Shown piece after piece: positions 16,828 through 25,800 of a DNA stretch of 64,000 bases. Origin of the DNA: Planctomycetaceae bacterium (GTDB lineage Bacteria > Planctomycetota > Planctomycetia > Planctomycetales > Planctomycetaceae); the NCBI GenBank assembly GCA_019636285.1, contig JAHBXV010000028.1, positions 1-64,000 on the forward strand, in the 5' to 3' direction. A program made the translations under genes and the position numbers. Every line of letters begins with the position of its first letter. Position 1 is the stretch's first letter. A model generated the notes under the pieces. It was not told the origin of the DNA, did no database searches, and worked only from the letters and a program-made list of their open reading frames with translations.

Positions 16828-17487
16828 TTAGCCAGTTGGCGATTCGCCCTCAAAAATGTCTGTCAGCCGGATTTCGAGGCCAGGCAGGACCGGTTCGCCA
16901 ATCAGCACACCGTTCGGCGGCACGACCCGTTTCTGATCGACGGCGGTATGGACCTCGGCCGACTTTGTCGCCGGATCGATCAGCCAGACGAGTCGTGTTC
17001 CCGATTGAAAGTAATCGGCCAGCTTGTCGGCCATTTCCTGGGGAGTGTTCGAGGGACTCAGCACTTCGACGGCCAAGTCGGGAAACAGGTCGGCGATCCG
17101 CTGGCCGCGGGGAAATTTTCCATCGGGCGTTTGGTCGATGGAGATGAAACAGGCGTGGGGGATGCGGACCGCACCGGGCCACAGCCGGAGCATGCCATCC
17201 GCGGGAAGAGCCCAGCCCAGTTTCTTGCCGTGAATGAAGTTCGAAATCAGCCGGAAGAGCTCCCCACCGAGATACGATTCGTAACTCCCCACGGTCTTCC
17301 TCACGAGCACGCCGTCGACGAGTTCGCACAGAGTCTTGGAGCGATTGAAGAGATCGTCCACGTCCTCTTCGGTTGCCGAGCCTGGGGGAGGATCGGTGAC
17401 GATGCGCCACAACGGAATCGCCCCGAACCGCGCCTCGAGCGCGGCGGGTGTCCATTCCATCTCCAGGGTTTCGTTGGTGATCGCCAT
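16828..17487 (-). CDS. Uma2-family (DUF820) PD-(D/E)XK nuclease-like protein
   Basis: 219 aa from the ATG of MAITNETLEMEWTP; a longer frame upstream is less likely. It belongs to the Uma2/DUF820 family, restriction-endonuclease fold proteins abundant in planctomycetes and cyanobacteria. The nuclease core is visible as LCELVDGVLVRKTVGSYES (Glu), then PDLAVEVLSPSNTPQEMADKLADYFQSGTRLVWLIDP (Asp, Glu-x-Leu, Lys). The biological target is unknown; members are often near mobile DNA. The MITE-like element and a duplicated terminator fragment lie immediately upstream (17515-17702), so its own promoter region has been disturbed by that insertion. Confidence 0.85.
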   Translation of the reverse strand: MAITNETLEMEWTPAALEARFGAIPLWRIVTDPPPGSATEEDVDDLFNRSKTLCELVDGVLVRKTVGSYESYLGGELFRLISNFIHGKKLGWALPADGMLRLWPGAVRIPHACFISIDQTPDGKFPRGQRIADLFPDLAVEVLSPSNTPQEMADKLADYFQSGTRLVWLIDPATKSAEVHTAVDQKRVVPPNGVLIGEPVLPGLEIRLTDIFEGESPTG

Positions 17488-17514
17488 GGCGTCTATCGTA
17501 AGGCGTTCGCGTGT

Positions 17515-17534
17515 ATCGTGGAAATAAAAAAGCC
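17515..17534. repeat. 20-bp direct repeat, left copy (ahcY terminator fragment)
   Basis: ATCGTGGAAATAAAAAAGCC, identical to 17683-17702, which is the T-tract side of the ahcY terminator. This left copy has no hairpin beside it. The MITE-like element lies between the two copies. Confidence 0.65.
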
Positions 17535-17559
17535 AGGGACTCAGTGCACGAGCCCGTGA

Positions 17560-17669
17560 GGGTGGCACGCCATGAGTCTTCGAAGGGCTTGCGGCTGCGT
17601 GGCGAAGGCGACGGCTCTCGGGGGCACGAAGACCATGCCCTTACGCCAAGCCTTCAGGGCGTGTCACCC
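17560..17669. repeat. MITE-like dispersed element, copy 2
   Basis: Terminal inverted repeats GGGTGGCACGCCATGA (17560-17575) and TCAGGGCGTGTCACCC (17654-17669) agree at 14 of 16 positions and match the termini of the copy at 4673-4752. The 78-bp interior differs from copy 1, so they are relatives, not recent duplicates. It lies between the Uma2 gene and the ahcY terminator. Confidence 0.7.
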
Positions 17670-17682
17670 CGGATTTGCACAC

Positions 17683-17702
17683 ATCGTGGAAATAAAAAAG
17701 CC
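17683..17702. repeat. 20-bp direct repeat, right copy
   Basis: Identical to 17515-17534 and overlapping the functional ahcY terminator. Together the two copies bracket a 148-bp segment holding the MITE-like element. Confidence 0.65.
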
Positions 17703-17721
17703 CGGAGCGGTTGCTCCGGGC
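17692..17721 (-). terminator. Rho-independent terminator of ahcY
   Basis: On the minus strand GCCCGGAGC pairs with GCTCCGGGC around a four-base loop and is followed by TTTTTT (17694-17699). The hairpin is 27 bp past the ahcY stop codon. Confidence 0.9.
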
Positions 17722-17748
17722 CTGGGATTCAGTATCGCCGATTGCCGG

Positions 17749-19092
17749 TTAGTACCGGTAGTGCTCCGGCTTAAAGGGGCCGTTGATCGGGATGCCGAGG
17801 TACTCGGACTGCGTCTGCGTGAGCTTCGTCAGCTTCACGCCGAGCTTGTCCAGGTGCAGACGGGCGACTTCTTCGTCGAGTTCGCGCGGCAGACGGTGAA
17901 CGCCGAGTTCGAAGCGATCCGGCTCGGTCCAGAGCGCGAGCTGGGCGAGAACCTGATTCGTGAAGCTGTTTGACATCACGAACGACGGATGGCCCGTCGC
18001 GCAGCCAAGATTGACCAGACGGCCTTCCGCCAGCACCAGAATCGCCTTGCCGTCCGGATAGATGTACTTGTCAACCGGACCGCCGACTTCGCTGTCCTTC
18101 TTGACGACAACCTTCTGGATGTCCTTATGGTTTTCCAGGTAGGCGATGTCGATCTCGAGGTCGAAGTGACCGATGTTGCAGACGATGGCGTTGTGCTTCA
18201 TCTTGTCGAGGTGTTCGCCTCGAATGATGTCGCGGCAGCCGGTCGCCGTCACGAAGATGTCGCCGACAGCAGCGGCTTCTTCCATCGTCGTGACTTGGTA
18301 GCCTTCCATCGCCGCCTGCAGAGCGCAGATCGGGTCGATTTCGGTCACCAGCACGCGGGCGCCGAAGCCCTTCATCGAAGCGGCTGAGCCCTTGCCCACG
18401 TCGCCGAATCCGCAGACGACGACCACCTTGCCCGCCACCATGACGTCGGTGGCGCGCTTGATGCCGTCGGCCAGCGATTCACGGCAGCCGTACAGGTTAT
18501 CGAACTTACTCTTCGTGCAACTGTCGTTGATGTTGATGGCGGGGACTGCGAGCTTCCCCTGCTCGAACATCTGGTAGAGACGATGGACGCCGGTCGTCGT
18601 CTCTTCGGACAGGCCGCGAATACCGGGGAGCAGTTCCGGGTACTTGTTGTGGACCATGGCGGTGAGGTCGCCGCCGTCGTCCAGAATCATGTTGAGCGGT
18701 TCGCCATCCGGGAAGAACAGCGTCTGCTCGATGCACCAGTCGAATTCTTCGTTATTCATTCCCTTCCAGGCATAGACCGGCACGCCTGTCTTGGCGATGG
18801 CGGCGGCGGCATGGTCCTGAGTGCTGAAAATGTTGCAGCTCGACCAGGTGACCTGCGCACCGAGGGCGGTGAGCGTTTCGATGAGGACCGCGGTTTGCGT
18901 CGTCATATGCAGACAGCCGGCAATGCGTGCTCCCTTGAGCGGCTGGCTTTTGCCGTATTTTTCACGCAGGGCCATCAGGCCCGGCATTTCGACTTCGGAC
19001 AGCTCGATATCCATCCGGCCGGACTGCCAGAGGTCGAGATTCTTGACTTTATAGGGGAGTTTCTTGGTCGAGGTAGCGGTCGCCGACGACAT
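17749..19092 (-). CDS. ahcY: Adenosylhomocysteinase
   Basis: 447 aa from the ATG of [11 protein letters not shown]. That start has GGAGAA 7-8 nt upstream; a TTG five codons earlier would destroy this ribosome site, so I prefer the ATG. The enzyme hydrolyses S-adenosylhomocysteine to adenosine and homocysteine with bound NAD, removing the product inhibitor of methyltransferases. Visible landmarks are [15 protein letters not shown] near residue 65, the Lys/Asp-containing [15 protein letters not shown], the Rossmann motif [24 protein letters not shown] and the conserved C-terminal PFKPEHYRY. It is a single gene with its own terminator. I looked for an SAH riboswitch upstream and saw no convincing one. 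Confidence 0.97.
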   Translation of the reverse strand: MSSATATSTKKLPYKVKNLDLWQSGRMDIELSEVEMPGLMALREKYGKSQPLKGARIAGCLHMTTQTAVLIETLTALGAQVTWSSCNIFSTQDHAAAAIAKTGVPVYAWKGMNNEEFDWCIEQTLFFPDGEPLNMILDDGGDLTAMVHNKYPELLPGIRGLSEETTTGVHRLYQMFEQGKLAVPAININDSCTKSKFDNLYGCRESLADGIKRATDVMVAGKVVVVCGFGDVGKGSAASMKGFGARVLVTEIDPICALQAAMEGYQVTTMEEAAAVGDIFVTATGCRDIIRGEHLDKMKHNAIVCNIGHFDLEIDIAYLENHKDIQKVVVKKDSEVGGPVDKYIYPDGKAILVLAEGRLVNLGCATGHPSFVMSNSFTNQVLAQLALWTEPDRFELGVHRLPRELDEEVARLHLDKLGVKLTKLTQTQSEYLGIPINGPFKPEHYRY

Positions 19093-19258
19093 CCGTGAAT
19101 TCTCCAAGGCCTGACTGGTAAAAGGACTGAACCGGGCGTTGGCTGTCGCGGCTCCAAGTCCAACCCGAGAAACGAGTCGCGGGAGTATAGCAGGGTCGCA
19201 CCAATTTTTCGGCGCGTTTCTCCCCGACTCACCGATTTCTGCCGGTCATTAAACGAAG

Positions 19259-19283
19259 AGACCGCCACGAGATGCGGCGGTCT
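19259..19283 (-). terminator. Terminator-like hairpin after the BON gene
   Basis: AGACCGCC (19259-19266) pairs with GGCGGTCT (19276-19283) around a nine-base loop, 33 bp past the BON gene stop on the minus strand. The following T-rich stretch is weak (CTTCGTTT). Confidence 0.55.
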
Positions 19284-19315
19284 TGATGGAATGTGACGGG
19301 CGGCCGAAAAAGGAC

Positions 19316-20167
19316 TTATGGCGTTGGGGGGGGATCTGCGTACGAGACAGCGATCTCGCTGACCACCTTGCGGACGCCGGGTTCCAATCGCACGTAGGCC
19401 TCGATCAGCGATTTCTGCTCGCTGGTGTCGACCGATCCGGTCAGCCGGGCGACGCCCCCATCTTCAACTTCCACGCCGATTTTCTGATTGAGGACACCGG
19501 CTTCGGTAATTCGGCTGCTCTTTGCGAGGCGCGTGCTGAGGCGACCCGTCAACGCCTCGGTTTCGGGGGTCGAGTACTTGAAGGCGATCTTCGTCAGCGG
19601 CACGGGGAGCTTCCGTTCGCCCGCTCCCAATCCGCCTGATCCGAATCCATTGTTGCCGAAGGAGTTATTCCGATTGTTGCCAGTTCCCGTCCGCGATCCA
19701 CGGCCGCCGCCGAGTCCCGAGAAGTTCGGGCCGGCCGAGTTGCTGCCCTGCTGGCCGATCGTCTGATTGCCGACAAAGCGGCCCGAATTGTCGCTGCGGC
19801 CGACGAATCCGTTCTGGCCCGTCGATTGCCCCGACAGGCCAAACTGCCCGGTCCCTGTCCCGCCCTGTCCGAGTCCGCCGCCTTGCCCAAAACCGCCGGA
19901 CTGGCCGCGACCCCCGGTCTGGCCAAACCCGGATCCCCCTGCTCCCGAGCCGCCGAATCCGGATTGACCGGACGTCGATCGCCCCCCCGACCCGGAGGTT
20001 CCGGCCGACGACCGGTTCGACCCCGACGTCGTCCCACGACTGCCCGATGACGAACTGCCGCTGCCGAACAGGCTCGAGCTCTGGGCGAAGACCGACGCTG
20101 GCCACATCGTCAGCGCGACGAGAGCCCCAAGAACCGCAAGACGGCGCGGAATGGAGGAGCGAACCAT
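19316..20167 (-). CDS. Secreted Gly/Ser-rich protein with C-terminal BON domain
   Basis: 283 aa from the ATG of MVRSSIPRRLAVLG, which has GAGGTG upstream; the longer frame reads through the divergent leader. Residues 1-28 form a signal peptide ending in VFAQS. Residues 29-180 are low-complexity Gly, Ser, Gln and Asn with FGQGG-type repeats, likely disordered and surface-exposed. The last 90 residues are a BON domain (IAFKYSTPETEALTGRLSTRL...VARLTGSVDTSEQKSLIEAYVRLEPGVRKVVSEI), a small fold that binds membranes or cell-wall components. An envelope-structure role is plausible. It is divergent from the small membrane protein at 20465. Confidence 0.78.
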   Translation of the reverse strand: MVRSSIPRRLAVLGALVALTMWPASVFAQSSSLFGSGSSSSGSRGTTSGSNRSSAGTSGSGGRSTSGQSGFGGSGAGGSGFGQTGGRGQSGGFGQGGGLGQGGTGTGQFGLSGQSTGQNGFVGRSDNSGRFVGNQTIGQQGSNSAGPNFSGLGGGRGSRTGTGNNRNNSFGNNGFGSGGLGAGERKLPVPLTKIAFKYSTPETEALTGRLSTRLAKSSRITEAGVLNQKIGVEVEDGGVARLTGSVDTSEQKSLIEAYVRLEPGVRKVVSEIAVSYADPPPTP

Positions 20168-20464
20168 GGAAACACCTCTTGGGAATTGAACTCCGTCGAA
20201 CCTGGCAGGTTCCGGCTCCCTCCTAGACAGTATCCGAACTTCCATCGGATCGACACGAGAAGTTTTGCCCGGAGTGGCAGATTCCGCAGGGTCGGCTGGT
20301 CTTGCCATTTGCCGGGAATTCGCAGAACCTGCCTTCAAATAAAGTTTTACGGCGAATTGTCTGCCTCGGCCGCGAAATCGGTCATCCATCCATCACTCGC
20401 CCGCGTTTTCCCTGACGAATCAGCCGTAGCAGTTTCCGCTCCGGCGAATTCGAGAAAGGAACCC

Positions 20465-20686
20465 ATGACCCAGCACCTGCACCTTCTGCTCGTTCTCACG
20501 GCGGTGCTGTGGTGCGCCGACGCGTTCCGCCGTTTGCGGGCGCACGTCGCGACGGTCACGGTCACGTCGGACCCGCAGGTACGCAGTCAGATTCTGCTGT
20601 ACTGGTCGTTCACGCTGGTCCTGCTGACCGCGCTGGCCGTCCACTGGTACAACCTGCTGGTCAATGTGGTGCGCGCCTGGAATTGA
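20465..20686 (+). CDS. Small two-helix membrane protein (73 aa)
   Basis: 73 aa, starting at ATG 20465 after GAAAGGAA. Two hydrophobic helices are visible: residues 4-20 (HLHLLLVLTAVLWCADAF) and 45-66 (LLYWSFTLVLLTALAVHWYNLL), joined by a basic then polar loop. There is no known family or catalytic motif. It stands between the divergent BON gene and the convergent dapB. A real gene is likely because the start, ribosome site and hydrophobic pattern agree, but its role is unknown. Confidence 0.55.
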   Translation: MTQHLHLLLVLTAVLWCADAFRRLRAHVATVTVTSDPQVRSQILLYWSFTLVLLTALAVHWYNLLVNVVRAWN

Positions 20687-20732
20687 TTTCAGCGGAAAGC
20701 GGAATGCTTAAAGCTGAGAGCCAGAGCGGGAA

Positions 20733-21545
20733 TCAAGCAGGCTCGCTCTTGAGGCCCAGCGCGTCGAACATGTCGTACATTCCGGCGCGCTGCTTCACGA
20801 GAAAGCGAGCCGCTTGCAGGGCGCCGACGGCGTAGCTGTCGCGCGACTGGCCTCGCACCGCGATTTCCAGCGTCTCGCCCAGCATTCCAAAGACAATCGT
20901 GTGCTCGCCCACGTTGTCGCCGACGCGGAGGGCGTGGTAGCCGATCTCGCCGTGGGGCCGCTTGCCGATGCGGCCTTCGCGACCATGGACGTGCTGCTCC
21001 TGGCCCATTTCGCGGGCGACAATCTGACCGAACTTCAACGCCGTCCCGCTGGGGGCGTCTTCCTTGAAGCGGTGATGCCGCTCGATGATTTCGACGTCAA
21101 CCCCGCTCGGATGATCCCGCAGAATGCGCCCGGCGTCGGCGACCAGCTTCATGGCCAGGTTCACGGCCAGGCTCATGCTGGGAGCCATCAGGATGGCGGT
21201 TTCCTGGGCAGCGGTTTCCACGACGGCCCGCTGCTCGGGCGACAGCCCCGTCGTCGCGACCACCAGCGGAAGCCGCTTCGACTGGCAGACTTTGGCGATC
21301 TCGACGCATGCCTCTGGCGTCGAGAAATCGATCACGATGTCCACATCGGGACCGAGATGAGTCGAGAGCGGCACTCCCAGAGCCCCCAGGCCGGCCACTT
21401 CGCCGCAGTCTTGCCCCAACTTCGGATGCCCGGCTCCTTCGAGAGCCCCGACGATCCGGAATTCGGCGTCCTGATTGGCGAGCGCGATCACTCTCTGGCC
21501 CATGCGGCCAGCGGCTCCAAAGACGGCAAGACGAATGGGAATCAT
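20733..21545 (-). CDS. dapB: 4-hydroxy-tetrahydrodipicolinate reductase
   Basis: 270 aa from ATG 21545 (MIPIRLAVFGAAGRMGQ); a TTG three codons earlier is possible. NAD(P)H-dependent reduction in the diaminopimelate/lysine pathway, cytoplasmic, probably tetrameric. The Rossmann motif GAAGRMG is near residue 9. The catalytic signature is EIIERHHRFKEDAPSGTAL, with the His pair and Lys of the family. The substrate-site region PSMSLAVNLAMKL precedes it. Diaminopimelate supply matters here because planctomycetes make peptidoglycan. The gene stands alone; no other dap gene is nearby. Confidence 0.95.
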   Translation of the reverse strand: MIPIRLAVFGAAGRMGQRVIALANQDAEFRIVGALEGAGHPKLGQDCGEVAGLGALGVPLSTHLGPDVDIVIDFSTPEACVEIAKVCQSKRLPLVVATTGLSPEQRAVVETAAQETAILMAPSMSLAVNLAMKLVADAGRILRDHPSGVDVEIIERHHRFKEDAPSGTALKFGQIVAREMGQEQHVHGREGRIGKRPHGEIGYHALRVGDNVGEHTIVFGMLGETLEIAVRGQSRDSYAVGALQAARFLVKQRAGMYDMFDALGLKSEPA

Positions 21546-22012
21546 GGGAGGCAATCCGGCGATGACAGTGCGGAGATTGGCAGACTGAGAGACAGATTAC
21601 CGCGACCGGCCGGGAAATGCCTGTCTTTGACGAGGGGGAGATGAAAGGCGGGAGGAGAGCTGTTGGATGATCGCAAATCGATCGCGCTGCGTTTTGAGCG
21701 ACCGATCGTGGCCGTCGTTTTGGAATCGACGCTTGTGTCATGGGCACTGAGGCTGCTGGAGGTCTGACGGGGGCGAAAACTGAAGAATTCCCTGAGCGTC
21801 CTCTCGGGTTTTGACCCGGAGTCGAGCATGGAAGTTCAGCTACTGATCAAACCGGGATCACTGGCACTCGGTTTGCAATAGCCGCAAACACCGATGTCAC
21901 TCACCCTGAATCCTCAATCGGGTCTGCAGTGAGTGATTTGCGGGAGAATGAAATACTCCTGCCGGCTCTTCAACAACTTTGAGTCGACACGAAATATATG
22001 AGGAGTCCAGAA
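21546..22012. other. Non-coding stretch, nothing recognised
   Basis: About 465 bp between dapB (minus) and the glycine-zipper gene (plus). It should hold both promoters. I see no reading frame with a credible start, no palindrome longer than 7 bp and no RNA signature. Confidence 0.35.
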
Positions 22013-22498
22013 ATGGCCAAGCCAATCGATAACCGCGAGGCGAACCGCGATCCGATCACCGGCACGCCCGGCTCTCATCCTGTTGCGACCGGCGTCGGTA
22101 CCGCCTTAGGTGGTGCCGCCGCCGGGGTCGCGGCTGGAGCCGCGGGTGGTCCGATCGGGGCCGCTGCCGGCGCAGTAATCGGCGGAGTCCTGGGAGGCGC
22201 TGCCGGGACGGTCATCGGCGAACAGATCGATCCAACCGTGGAAGCCGACTACTGGCGCGAAGCCTATGCGACCCGTCCGTATTACTCGGACGAGTTGACC
22301 TACGAAGAGATGGAGCCAGCCTACCGGTACGGCTGGGAAGCGCGAGCCCGCTACGCCGACGAAGATTTCGACTCTGTCGAATCGACGCTGGCCGAGGGGT
22401 GGGAAGAAACCAAGCACGACGTTCGTCTGGGCTGGGATCAAGCCCGGGGCGCGACTCGTGACGCCTGGGACCATGCCACGCCTCGCAAGCCGCGTTAA
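22013..22498 (+). CDS. Glycine-zipper protein (161 aa)
   Basis: 161 aa from ATG 22013, preceded by GAGGAG; a start five codons earlier would overlap that ribosome site. Residues 29-78 are a Gly/Ala stretch (VGTALGGAAAGVAAGAAGGPIGAAAGAVIGGVLGG) of the glycine-zipper type that can pack in a membrane. The C-terminal half is acidic and aromatic (YWREAYATRPYYSDELTYEEMEPAYRYGWEARARY) and ends in a Trp/Asp-rich helix. The arrangement matches small stress-induced proteins widespread in planctomycetes, but the function is not established. It is a single gene with a strong terminator. Confidence 0.7.
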   Translation: MAKPIDNREANRDPITGTPGSHPVATGVGTALGGAAAGVAAGAAGGPIGAAAGAVIGGVLGGAAGTVIGEQIDPTVEADYWREAYATRPYYSDELTYEEMEPAYRYGWEARARYADEDFDSVESTLAEGWEETKHDVRLGWDQARGATRDAWDHATPRKPR

Positions 22499-22530
22499 GC
22501 GGTCCGGCGAGACAGCAGGCTGGAGGGGGG

Positions 22531-22566
22531 AGCCGATGGTCATTCACAGTGACCATCGGCTTTTTT
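22531..22566 (+). terminator. Rho-independent terminator of the glycine-zipper gene
   Basis: A perfect 12-bp stem, AGCCGATGGTCA with TGACCATCGGCT, around TTCACAG and followed by TTTTTT, 32 bp past the stop codon. Confidence 0.92.
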
Positions 22567-22668
22567 GTTTGGAACTCGACACCGTTGTCGACGAGATCCA
22601 CCCAGTCAGTGATCTACAAGCGAAACGATCAGCGTTGACTGAGCCGCCCCCGGAATCAGCCATTCAGG

Positions 22669-22743
22669 ACCGCTTCATACTGGCCGGAAAGTCGCTTGAT
22701 TGCGTCGTGCGGGTCCAAGTTGAAGAGGGCGCGGCCACTGGTC
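22669..22743 (-). pseudogene. Truncated duplicate of the 3' end of the 154-aa gene at 27734
   Basis: Read on the minus strand these bases encode GRALFNLDPHDAIKRLSGQY and then EAVLNG and a stop. The last residues of the intact protein at 27734-28198 are GRALFNMDPHDAIQRLSGQY then EAVLN. At the DNA level about 90% of 75 bases agree with 27744-27817. Nothing upstream on the minus strand continues the similarity, so this is a remnant of a duplication or a partially deleted gene, 5 kb from the intact copy. Confidence 0.8.
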
Positions 22744-22828
22744 CTCGCAGGAAATGCGGTACATGATAGAGATTTCCAAAGACAGAACGACTGACCACCT
22801 GGCGCGTGCGGAGACTTGAGTTCCGCCT

Positions 22829-25800
22829 TCAGTTCTTGGCGTCCGGCTGGGGTGGCGGGCTTTCCAGCGAGAGGAACTCCTCCCAGCCGCGGCCGCTCCC
22901 CTCGCGGGCCATGCCGATGAGCTTTTGACCGTCGGTACTCAACCGAAAGTGCAACTGCCCGTCGCGTCCCTGCCCGAAGAGAATGCTCGGGCCTTGTCCG
23001 AGCGATGCCTTGGCGAACTTGAGCGCGTAGCCATTGACGTCGACGTCGTTGTCGGCGCGAAGTGTGCCCGTCAATCGGATTCTCGCGGCGGGACGTTCGG
23101 CGAGCGCGATGACCGCTTCGAGATTTCCCAGGGAATCGAGGGATTTGCCAATGGAGAAAACGACCTCGGAGCGTTGGTCATACTTCGTATTGTGCAGGAC
23201 GCCGCGCCATTCCCGACCCGGCGCGCAGACCCGCAACCAGGTCTGCTGAAAGGCCGCGCGATCCAGCGGCACGACACGCGCTTCGCCGTCCCGCCGGAAT
23301 CTGGCCCGCTCGCCCGCCTGTGTCAGGAGGAGCAATTCCTTTCCATCGGACGACAGCCGCAAGGCGTGTCGTGCTTCGGCAAAAGTGGGAAATAGACCAT
23401 GATAGTCTTCACCAGAGGTAGCGGCTCGATACTTGTGGTTCGCCGACAGCGCGTATCCATCGATCACGCCATCGCCTAAGTCGAGCGCTCCCTCGCAGAC
23501 CGCGAATAAATGGGGGTCTTCCTCTCCCTCGAACAGCAAGCGGACATATCGATGTTCATCGCGAACTTCCGCGACGGTCAGTCGAATTCGCCGAGGCGGC
23601 CTGTCTCCTTTCGTCAAGACACCGGTCCAAACGGAATCGGGCTGTAGCGCGGCGCGCCATTGACCGGCTCGACTGACCTGAAAGTCGAGGGATTGTCCCG
23701 GTTTCAGCAACAGCTTCGCGCGGTGGACGATACCCCTCAATTGGTCGGGACTCGATAATCCCAGGTTCATGTCCATCTGCTGGTAACCGGCCCCGAAAAT
23801 CTCCCACACATCCGTCGCACCCATCGACGCCGCGCTGCGTGTGAAATGAATCGGGTGGCCCGCCAGGAGCATCGACGGGGAGAAATCAACGGTTCCCAGA
23901 AATGGTGCCATGCTGAAGGGATCGTCGAGCGATTGGACGATTGCTCGCACGTGCTGCCCTTCGTCGCGAAACTCGGTGAAAATCACCTCGACCGGACGAG
24001 TGGCTTCTCCCGATTGTTGATAGGTTCCTTCCCAAACGCGGCCGGGCGAAATCGCCGCGATCAGTTGCCGGCGCGCTTCGTCGACGGTTGGCAGCGTCGC
24101 GGGCCGCGGCACTTGCCGAATCGCTGTACTCGCGTTGGCGTTTCTCCACACAAACCGGTTGGCATCCGCGACCGCAAAGCTCAGTTGATGAAGACCGTTA
24201 CTTGGCAGCTCATGCTCCCGATTCAAGGGAGCAAACGTGGCCAACGAGGCAACTCCATCCGAGTTGCGGTCCGAACCCACGACGCGAATTCCTCCCGTCC
24301 AAATTTCGCGGCGGGAAAAATCGGCCGCATCGGCCAGGATGGCGGTCAGCTTCGCCCCGGTTTCATCCGCTTCGATCACCGTCAACACACAGGGCGCACT
24401 GGCATCGACTGACGGGAGTTCCCAGGACTGGTCCACGGCGAACGCGGACACCAACGCCTGCTTTTGAACGTCAGCCGCCGGCAGAAGACTTGCTGCTGCC
24501 GCGTCCGGTTGATCGGCATTCAGGATCCTCGGACGAACAAGATCGGGGTTGACTGGATTTCCCTGCGGAAAGAGTCCTGCTTGCCGCGCGTCGGAACGAC
24601 CAGGATCGGCGAGAGGGCTCATCACTTTCATCACCATCCAGACCATTCCCGATCCCACCAGGAGGACGACCGCGCACGTCGCTTGGAACCAGCGTGCTCG
24701 CGCGAGTTTTCCAAGGGAAAAGCCGTCGGCCTTCCGCGAAGCCGCTTGCTCGGTCCGCAATTGCAGCCACCGCTCCAAGTCATCCGCGAAGGCCGCCATG
24801 CTCGGATATCTGGCGCCCGGATCCTTGGCCATGGCCTTCAGACAAATGGCTTCGAGTTCGGCAGAAACTTTCGGGTGCAATTGGCGGGGTGTCGGCGGCT
24901 GCGAGTGAATTACTTTCTGAAGGACTTCGCGCACGTTGCCACGAAATGGTCGACGACCGGTCAGGATTTCGTAGAGCACCACTCCCAGACTGTACTGATC
25001 GCTGTGCGGGCCGATTTCCGCCGTGAGTCCGGCCGCCTGTTCGGGCGACATGTAGGCGGGTGTGCCAAGGACCGTGCCCTCGGCCGTTAGTGACGACGAT
25101 TCCTCGACTCGGCGGGCCAAACCAAAGTCGGCGACGAAGATCTGGCCCTCCTGGCTGACGAGCAGGTTCCCCGGCTTGATGTCCCGATGCACCACTCCTT
25201 GGGCGTGCGAGTAAGCCAGCGCCCGAGCCGCATCGCGAATCCAGCCAATCAACTGCCTCAAGGAATGGGGTCGACTGTCGACTTCGGTCGCAAGATCGGT
25301 CCCATCGACGAACGAACAGACGATGAAGAGGTTCCCGTCAACGGTGCCGCTGTCGTACACAGTCACGATGTTGGGATGCTGGAGTTTCGCTGCGGCTCGG
25401 GCCTCGGCCAGGAACCGCTTGTTTCCCTCGCTCTCCCTGGGAATCTTGAGCGCCACTTGCCGACCAAGTTGCGTGTCATTCGCCAGATAAACGGTCCCAA
25501 AACCTCCCGTACCCAGCCGTCGGAGGAGTTCAAAGCGGCCGAACCGTCCCGGACACGTGGGGACGGCTGGGACAACCGTCGTCCGCTGTATCGCCCCTGA
25601 AACATCCGCTGTATCGGCCAGTTCAGGCGACCAGGCCCCGGCCGATTCGAGAGCGCTGGAAACGATCTTCCTATCCGCCGGGAACCGCGTGAGATAATCC
25701 AAGGGACGGACTGTCTCGCCACGTCGCGCGGCCCACTCAAGATCGATTCTCAGCAGTTCGTTCAGCAGGGCCGAGCGCACATCGGCGGGAACCCTTGGTA

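Noticed and set aside
15111-17147. A 678-codon plus-strand open frame across lepA and the Uma2 gene.
   Set aside because: It is antisense to two certain genes, has no family resemblance, and arises from the GC-rich third-codon pattern of the true frame.
19093-19258. Possible S-adenosylhomocysteine riboswitch upstream of ahcY.
   Set aside because: I could not find the conserved core pairing or a consistent pseudoknot; a covariance-model scan would settle it.
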